Part shown: positions 4,562 through 8,647 of the stretch, one piece after another
How positions within the stretch are numbered: the first letter of the stretch is position 1
Layout: each line of letters starts with the position of its first letter
NCBI GenBank assembly: GCA_022702195.1
Contig: JAKONB010000328.1
Span: 1-8,647, forward strand
Direction of reading: 5' to 3'
From: Beijerinckiaceae bacterium
GTDB taxonomy: Bacteria > Pseudomonadota > Alphaproteobacteria > Rhizobiales > Beijerinckiaceae
Length of the DNA: 8,647 bases
The notes under the pieces: model-generated
The model's input: only the letters and a program-made list of their open reading frames with translations
Databases searched by the model: none
What the model was told of the DNA's origin: nothing
Program-made: the position numbers and the translations under genes

Positions 4562-6760
4562 TCACCACTTGTAGCCGAGGCTGGCGATGATGCGGCGCTG
4601 GGTGCCGTAGAAGCACGCATTGACCGAGGAGCAGGACGCGACGAAGCGCTTGTCGCCCGCGTTCTGGACGTTCACCGCCGCCCGCCAGCCATCCCGCTCG
4701 TAATGCACCGCCGCGTCGAAGGTGACGTATTCGGGCACCGTCAGGGTGTTGGCGACGTCGGCGAAGGACCGCCCGACATAGTTCACGCCGCCGCCGAAGC
4801 CGAAGCCTTTGAAGTCGCCGGTCGGGATGGTGTAATCCGCCCAGAGCGAGGCGAAGGTCTCCGGAATGCCCACCGGCACCTTTCCGAGATCGAGGTTGGT
4901 ACCCTCGATCGTGCGCAGGCCGTAGATCGTGTAGGAGGCCACCAGGTTGAGGCCCTCGGCGAGGTTGGCGACCGCGGAGGCCTCGAAGCCGCGCGAGCGC
5001 ACCGAGCCGATCTGCAGGCTGGTGAAGATGTTGGCCGGGTTCGGCGTCAGCACGTTGGAGCGCACGAGGTCGAAGGCCGCCACCGTGAACAGGGTGTTCC
5101 ATCCCAGGGGCTGGAACTTGGCGCCGACCTCGATCTGCTCGCCGCGATCGGACTTGAACGGCTGGTTGTTGGCATCCGCGCCGGCCGTGGGATTGAACGA
5201 GGTCCCGTAGGTCACGTAGGGCGCGAGGCCGTTGTCGAAATTGTAGATCAGCCCGAGTCGCCCGGTGAAGGCACTCTCATCCTGGTTGGTCGAGTTGGCG
5301 AGGACCCGCTTGTCCTGGATGGTGTTGGTCACGAAGTCCTGGCGGCCGCCGATCAGGAAGGTCAGGCGTTCGGTCAGCGCCACCTGGTCCTGGGCGTAGA
5401 GGCCGATCTGCTGCAATTGCTGATTCAGCACCCGGTAGGGCACCGGCATCGAGCTGAACTGCCCGTAGCGAGGCGACAGGATGTTGAGGGAGGGGACCGG
5501 GACGTTGGCCGGGAACGGCGTCGAGGCCTGGTTGTCTGACAGGCTGTAGCGCTTGTAATCGACGCCCATCAGCACCGTATGGCCGAAATAACCGTCGTTG
5601 AAGCGGGCCTCGGCCTGATTGTCGACGGCGAACAGACCGGCATGCGGCGTGGTGAGGAAGCCGTAGCGGGCGAGCTCGGTCTCGGCGGCATTGGCGTAAC
5701 CGTTGCCGACATAGCGCGAGTCCCGCACTTCCGTGAACGAGTACCGGAAGTTCTGGCGCACCGTCCAGACATCGTCGACGTGATGCTCGAACTCGTAGCC
5801 GAGATTGGCCTGGTTGCGGGTGTAGCGATCCACCAGAGGGTCGCTGGCGTTGAGACGGCGATCGATGCGCAGGCCCGACGCGTTGGGGCGCACGGTGCCC
5901 GAATAGGGCAGGAACTGGCCGGCGCCGCCGGTCTCGTCGCGCTGGAAGCTCGTCAGCACCGTGAAGGTGGTGGCCCCGTCCGGCTTATAGGTGAAGCTCG
6001 GGGCGATGTAGTAGCGGTCCTCCGGTGCGAACCGGACCTGCGCGTCGCTGTTCTGCAGGCGCCCGGTGAGGCGGTAGAACCAATGCCCTGAATCGTCCGC
6101 CGGCCCGCCGAGATCGAAGGCGGCGTAGCGCTGGTTGAACGAACCGCCGCCGAGTTCGAGGTAGTGCAACGGCTCGGCGGTGGGGCGCTTCGAGACGATA
6201 TTGATCAGGCCGCCCACGGGGCTGCCGCCGAACAGGGTCGCGGCGGGTCCGCGCAGCACCTCGATGCGCTCGGCGCCGAACGGATCGATGCGGAAATTGG
6301 CGAACGCGGTCTGGAACAGCTGGAGCCCGTCCCGGAACAGGCCGGTCTCGGTGGCCGAGAAGCCCCGGATCAGGAACCAGTCGAGGCGGGTGTCGGGACC
6401 GAACTGGTTGGCGTAGACGCCGGGCGTGTAGCGCAGGGCCTCGGCCACCGTCTGCGAACGCTGCGCCTCGATCTGCTGCGCGCCGATCACGCTGATCGAT
6501 TGCGGCGTGCGGATGATCGGCGTGTCGGTCTTCGTCGCGGTGGCGCTGCGCGTCGCGACGTAGCCGTCGACCGGACCCCGCGCGGTCTCGGGTGCGCGGG
6601 CGCCCGGCGCGGCCACGACGCCACCGCTCCGGCCGGCGCCTTCGACGCTCAGGGTCTCGAGGGTGACACCGCTCTGTTGAGCGGCAGCCGCTCCCGTCAG
6701 GACCATGAGGGAGACCCCGGCCAGAGCCAGACGATGCAGCGAAGGTCGGTGTCCGGTCAT
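4562..6760 (-). CDS. TonB-dependent siderophore receptor (FhuA/ferrioxamine-type outer-membrane transporter)
   Basis: This is a 732-residue outer-membrane receptor. A Sec signal (LALAGVSLMVLTGAAAAQ) occupies residues 11-28, and a TonB-box-like VTLETLSVEG follows at 32-41. The plug domain (about 65-200) has RSATATKTDTPIIRTPQSIS, the RGF motif, IEVLRGPAATLFG and GGLINIVSKRP, all typical of siderophore receptors. The remainder is a 22-strand-type barrel with alternating aromatic strands, ending in the usual terminal aromatic residue (YKW). C710 and C716 in the last extracellular loop match the conserved pair in FhuA/FoxA-like hydroxamate receptors. It would import a ferric siderophore, probably hydroxamate, using TonB-ExbBD energy; the ligand cannot be fixed from sequence. 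The ATG at 6760 is preferred over one at 6829, which would put 23 arginine-rich residues ahead of the signal. No transport or siderophore reductase genes are adjacent. Confidence 0.93.
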   Translation of the reverse strand: MTGHRPSLHRLALAGVSLMVLTGAAAAQQSGVTLETLSVEGAGRSGGVVAAPGARAPETARGPVDGYVATRSATATKTDTPIIRTPQSISVIGAQQIEAQRSQTVAEALRYTPGVYANQFGPDTRLDWFLIRGFSATETGLFRDGLQLFQTAFANFRIDPFGAERIEVLRGPAATLFGGSPVGGLINIVSKRPTAEPLHYLELGGGSFNQRYAAFDLGGPADDSGHWFYRLTGRLQNSDAQVRFAPEDRYYIAPSFTYKPDGATTFTVLTSFQRDETGGAGQFLPYSGTVRPNASGLRIDRRLNASDPLVDRYTRNQANLGYEFEHHVDDVWTVRQNFRYSFTEVRDSRYVGNGYANAAETELARYGFLTTPHAGLFAVDNQAEARFNDGYFGHTVLMGVDYKRYSLSDNQASTPFPANVPVPSLNILSPRYGQFSSMPVPYRVLNQQLQQIGLYAQDQVALTERLTFLIGGRQDFVTNTIQDKRVLANSTNQDESAFTGRLGLIYNFDNGLAPYVTYGTSFNPTAGADANNQPFKSDRGEQIEVGAKFQPLGWNTLFTVAAFDLVRSNVLTPNPANIFTSLQIGSVRSRGFEASAVANLAEGLNLVASYTIYGLRTIEGTNLDLGKVPVGIPETFASLWADYTIPTGDFKGFGFGGGVNYVGRSFADVANTLTVPEYVTFDAAVHYERDGWRAAVNVQNAGDKRFVASCSSVNACFYGTQRRIIASLGYKW

Positions 6761-6795
6761 GGTCCCTATCCCGGTGAAGCGCGCAGCACGACGGG

Positions 6796-6812
6796 CTCGC
6801 CCAACGGGCGAG
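6796..6812 (-). promoter_or_regulatory. Hairpin in the receptor mRNA leader
   Basis: CTCGCCC (6796-6802) and GGGCGAG (6806-6812) pair perfectly over 7 bp with a 3-nt loop, about 36 nt ahead of the receptor start. If transcription begins near the AT-rich block around 6830, this hairpin would be the main structure of the 5' leader. A role in stability or translation is possible but not shown. Confidence 0.35.
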
Positions 6813-6829
6813 GAGCGGCAGGCCTGCAT

Positions 6830-6846
6830 TTTAGAATTAGAATAAA
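6830..6846 (-). promoter_or_regulatory. Irr-box-like (ICE-like) element at the receptor promoter
   Basis: The plus-strand TTTAGAATTAGAATAAA matches the iron control element consensus of alphaproteobacterial Irr (TTTAGAA-N3-TTCTAAA): 7 of 7 in the first half and 4 of 7 in the second. It also contains a tandem TTAGAA-TTAGAA repeat. It lies about 70 bp upstream of the receptor start in an AT-rich island, where the receptor promoter is expected (TATTCT on the minus strand at 6844-6839 could be the -10). Iron control of such a receptor is expected from the family, but the second half-site is poor and Fur- or RirA-type control is not excluded. Confidence 0.4.
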
Positions 6847-7069
6847 CTACTGTAATACAACGTCTTTTGTCGTTCCGAGCTATCGAGGGCGGCCGACGTT
6901 GACAAGGGGCGGTTTCGCGTCTGTCGACCGGCGTGGCTTAGAGAACACATTTCTCGCCGTCGCCCCGAATGCATCGCGCGGGGGCGCCACAACCCTGAAT
7001 ATGAAGTGAGACGCCCCGCCTCCGCCCGAAAGAGCGGACATTCATCTGCAGGACGTCTTCCGAATGACG
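6847..7069. other. Remainder of the 309-bp intergenic region between receptor and LysR gene
   Basis: Apart from the iron-box-like element, this holds no credible gene. Weak dyads are GGGGCG/CGCCCC (6981-6986 and 7012-7017) and TCCGC/GCGGA (7021-7025 and 7034-7038); the latter lies just past the LysR stop on the minus strand but has no T-run, so no firm terminator is visible for that gene. The spacing argues that the two minus-strand genes are transcribed separately. Confidence 0.45.
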
Positions 7070-8002
7070 TTAGATCGACTCGACGGGCTGATCGACGAGC
7101 TTCAGAAGGATCTGCCGCAACCAGCGATGGGCCGGGTCGTCGTCGTAGGAGGCGTGCCACAGCATCGAGACGGCGATCTCCTCCAGCGCCACCGGGGCCG
7201 GGCTCACCGTCAGGCCGAGGGCGCCGGCGAAGAAGGTGGCGAGGCGCGCATGCATGGTGGTGATCACCGGCGCGCTGCGCACCAGGAACGGCACGGCGAG
7301 GAAGCGTGGCGTCGTGACCGCGAGATTGCGCTGCCGCCCGATCCTGGCCAGCGCATCGTCCACCACCCCGTGGGCGGTCTCCTTCAGGCTGGTGAGCACG
7401 TGGGGAAAGCGTAAGTAATCGTCCAGCGAGATCGGCGTCTCCACGTCCACCAGGGTGGCGTTGAACATGCAGAGATAGCTGTCGCGGTAGAGCAGCCGTC
7501 GCTTGTGATGCGTCTGCCCCTCGGTGAAGAAGCCGATGCCGAGATCCACCCGGTCGGCATCGAGTTCCTGCAGGATGCGGATGCGGTCGATGGAGCGCAG
7601 CAGCAGGCTGATGCCCGGCGCCTCCGCCCGCAGATGCGCCAGGAGGCGCGGGCCGATCAGCACCTCGGCACTGTCCGGCAGGCCGATGGTGAAGGTCCGC
7701 CTCACCGTGCGCGGGTCGAACTCGGCGTCGCGCCGCACCAGCGCCTGCACCTGACGCAGCAGCGTGCGCACCGGCTCGGCCAGCGCCAGGGCGCGCGGCG
7801 TCGGCCGCATCCCATCCGGCGCGCGGGTGAGCAGTTCGTCGGCGAACAGGGTGCGCAGCCGCGCGAGACTGCTGCTCATCGCCGATTGGCCGATGCCGAT
7901 CCGGGCCGCCGCGCGAGTGACGCTGCGCTCGGCGAGCAGCGCGTCGAGGGCCACGAGCAGGTTCAGGTCGACGCGGGCGAGATCGATATGATCAATAGTC
8001 AT
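7070..8002 (-). CDS. LysR-family transcriptional regulator (NodD/SyrM-like branch)
   Basis: This is a 310-residue LysR-type regulator of normal length. The winged helix-turn-helix spans residues 10-68: RVDLNLLVALDALLAERSVT, then AAARIGIGQSAMSSSLARLR as the recognition helix, then LLTRAPDGMRPTPRA. The opening 'DLNLLVALDALL' and 'ELLTRAPDGMRPT' are characteristic of the NodD/SyrM-like branch. The effector-binding domain (about 103-300) begins RTFTIGLPDSAEVLIGPRLL. The ATG at 8002 fits the usual short N-terminus; an upstream ATG at 8044 would lie inside the promoter dyad. It is divergent from the small exported protein gene with 98 bp between starts, the classical arrangement for a LysR regulator and its target. 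The inducer is unknown. Confidence 0.92.
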   Translation of the reverse strand: MTIDHIDLARVDLNLLVALDALLAERSVTRAAARIGIGQSAMSSSLARLRTLFADELLTRAPDGMRPTPRALALAEPVRTLLRQVQALVRRDAEFDPRTVRRTFTIGLPDSAEVLIGPRLLAHLRAEAPGISLLLRSIDRIRILQELDADRVDLGIGFFTEGQTHHKRRLLYRDSYLCMFNATLVDVETPISLDDYLRFPHVLTSLKETAHGVVDDALARIGRQRNLAVTTPRFLAVPFLVRSAPVITTMHARLATFFAGALGLTVSPAPVALEEIAVSMLWHASYDDDPAHRWLRQILLKLVDQPVESI

Positions 8003-8010
8003 TATCGATC
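7981..8010. repeat. Interrupted inverted repeat over the LysR start
   Basis: GATCGAT (7981-7987) and ATCGATC (8004-8010) are perfect 7-bp arms with a 16-bp AT-rich spacer that includes the LysR start codon. This could be an autoregulatory site. The left arm is coding DNA, so part of the symmetry may be coincidental. Confidence 0.3.
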
Positions 8011-8018
8011 CGTTCTGT

Positions 8019-8047
8019 TTGATCCATGCTGCACCGCACAGCATATT
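8019..8047 (+). promoter_or_regulatory. Candidate promoter of the small exported protein gene
   Basis: TTGATC (8019-8024) and CATATT (8042-8047) are separated by 17 bp and match four of six consensus bases each. Transcription would start near 8054, giving a leader of about 47 nt. The spacer is almost completely filled by the dyad described separately. Confidence 0.35.
8026..8044. promoter_or_regulatory. Dyad in the LysR/target divergent region, candidate LysR-type operator
   Basis: ATGCTG (8026-8031) and CAGCAT (8039-8044) are perfect 6-bp inverted arms with a 7-bp spacer. The 13-bp centre-to-centre spacing is in the range of LysR-type sites, although it does not strictly follow T-N11-A. It lies inside the proposed promoter spacer for the small gene and 24 bp ahead of the LysR start, so binding could affect both genes. 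Confidence 0.45.
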
Positions 8048-8100
8048 CGCTTCAGAAGCAAGGGCGCCACGCTCCTTGCCCCTGAGAAGAGATGCAGATC

Positions 8101-8466
8101 ATGTCGTTTCGTAGCACCACCCTCGCCGCCGCCGCCATCCTCGCCGGCTTCGGCACCGCCCGCGCCGAGACCATCAAGCCCCTCGACGGCGGCAGCGTCA
8201 GCCTCGGCGACCTTGCGGGCGTCGCCTATTACACCGCCGAGCCCAAGGGCTACCGGGTGGTCGTCACCCTGGCCCGCACCGAGACCGCCCGGTCGGTCCG
8301 GTTCGAGACGGTCCTCGCCTCGGGCCAGAGCGTGACGCTCTCGAGCCCGCGCGAACTCGGCGCCGAGGCCGAGGCGGTAGAGATCACCCGTACCGGCGAC
8401 ACCGTCTCGGTGTCTCGCCCCAAGGCGGTCTCGTCGGTGACCCGGGAGGCGACCGCCCTCAATTGA
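8101..8466 (+). CDS. Small exported protein of unknown function, divergent from LysR
   Basis: This 121-residue protein has a Sec-type signal (STTLAAAAILAGFGTARA, cut after about residue 22). The mature part of about 99 residues is rich in alternating Val/Thr/Ser and looks all-beta: YYTAEPKGYRVVVTLA, SVRFETVLASGQSVTLSS, then EAVEITRTGDTVSVSRP. It has no cysteine and no membrane span, so it is probably a soluble periplasmic protein. I do not recognise the family. The ATG at 8101 is chosen because GAAGAG ends nine bases upstream; an ATG at 8092 is too close to that site. Its position back to back with the LysR regulator suggests it is that regulator's target. Strong G/C codon bias and a normal signal peptide make it a real gene. 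Confidence 0.75.
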   Translation: MSFRSTTLAAAAILAGFGTARAETIKPLDGGSVSLGDLAGVAYYTAEPKGYRVVVTLARTETARSVRFETVLASGQSVTLSSPRELGAEAEAVEITRTGDTVSVSRPKAVSSVTREATALN

Positions 8467-8490
8467 GGCGGTACCGCGATGTCCGCGATC

Positions 8491-8514
8491 CCTCCCGGCC
8501 CTGTGGCCGGGAGG
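8491..8514 (+). terminator. Perfect 10-bp GC hairpin after the small exported gene
   Basis: CCTCCCGGCC (8491-8500) and GGCCGGGAGG (8505-8514) pair perfectly around the loop CTGT, 25 bp after the stop. No T-run follows directly; a T6 occurs about 20 bases later (8534-8539). It is likely a terminator of the GC-hairpin-only kind or a message-stabilising structure. Confidence 0.6.
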
Positions 8515-8647
8515 ACGCCGACCCGGCAGCATCATCTTTTTTCGACAACCGGAGACCACCTTTCGGGACGATGCTCGGGTGATCGGGATTTGACCGGAAG
8601 CGCCGCCTTTTTCCGCTGGGCGCGACGGGGCGGTGCAGTCACAATGC
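8515..8647. other. Right-edge sequence with no recognisable gene
   Basis: The final 133 bp hold a T6 run and a GC-rich tail but no reading frame with a plausible start and ribosome site that can be judged before the window ends. It probably belongs to the upstream region of a gene beyond the edge. Confidence 0.4.

Noticed and set aside
4334..5539. Plus-strand open frame of about 400 codons opposite the 3' part of the receptor
   Set aside because: It overlaps the small exported gene, runs through the intrinsic terminator and is antisense to a clear TonB-dependent receptor.
6164..7009. Plus-strand open frame opposite the receptor plug domain and continuing into the intergenic region
   Set aside because: Composition is Arg/Gly/Ala shadow-like, no ribosome site, and it covers the receptor start and iron-box-like element.
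1..8647. CRISPR arrays, tRNA or rRNA genes, insertion sequences and phage genes
   Set aside because: No regularly spaced repeats, cloverleaf-like sequence, transposase or integrase motif was seen on either strand.

Overview
The window is GC-rich DNA with strong G/C third-position codon bias. The gene types point to an alphaproteobacterium, most likely a methylotroph of the Methylobacterium/Methylorubrum type. This assignment is inference from base composition, the quinoprotein-associated gene trio and the general style of the proteins; no species marker is present.

Layout. Positions 1-37 (minus) hold what looks like the first twelve codons of a TetR-type regulator running off the left edge. 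Divergent from it is a three-gene operon (165-2596, plus): a periplasmic SoxH-like metallo-beta-lactamase-fold hydrolase, a SoxYZ-like carrier fusion with one conserved cysteine, and a rhodanese-like protein with a C-x3-C-W motif. Families of this kind are known to travel with PQQ-dependent alcohol dehydrogenases ('quinoprotein relay' genes), but no dehydrogenase or cytochrome lies in the window. A promoter-like TTGACG/ACTAAT pair overlaps a TetR-style dyad just ahead of the operon. A 513-bp gene-free stretch follows, with a perfect 17-bp hairpin and other dyads.

Next come panB (3110-3934, pantothenate/CoA synthesis), with a perfect 10-bp hairpin in its leader, and a small exported glycine-rich protein (4110-4409) closed by a classic intrinsic terminator. 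On the minus strand lies a 732-residue TonB-dependent siderophore receptor of the FhuA/ferrioxamine type (4562-6760). Its AT-rich upstream region contains a sequence resembling the Irr control element of alphaproteobacteria. A NodD/SyrM-like LysR regulator (7070-8002, minus) is divergent from a small exported protein of unknown function (8101-8466, plus). A dyad sits in their 98-bp shared intergenic region, and a perfect GC hairpin follows the small gene.

How it fits together. The left operon is the most interesting system: three exported proteins that could form a periplasmic sulfur- or thiol-handling chain serving quinoprotein dehydrogenases, probably under the divergent TetR regulator. The receptor looks iron-regulated. 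The LysR gene probably controls its small divergent neighbour. panB appears to be an isolated housekeeping gene.
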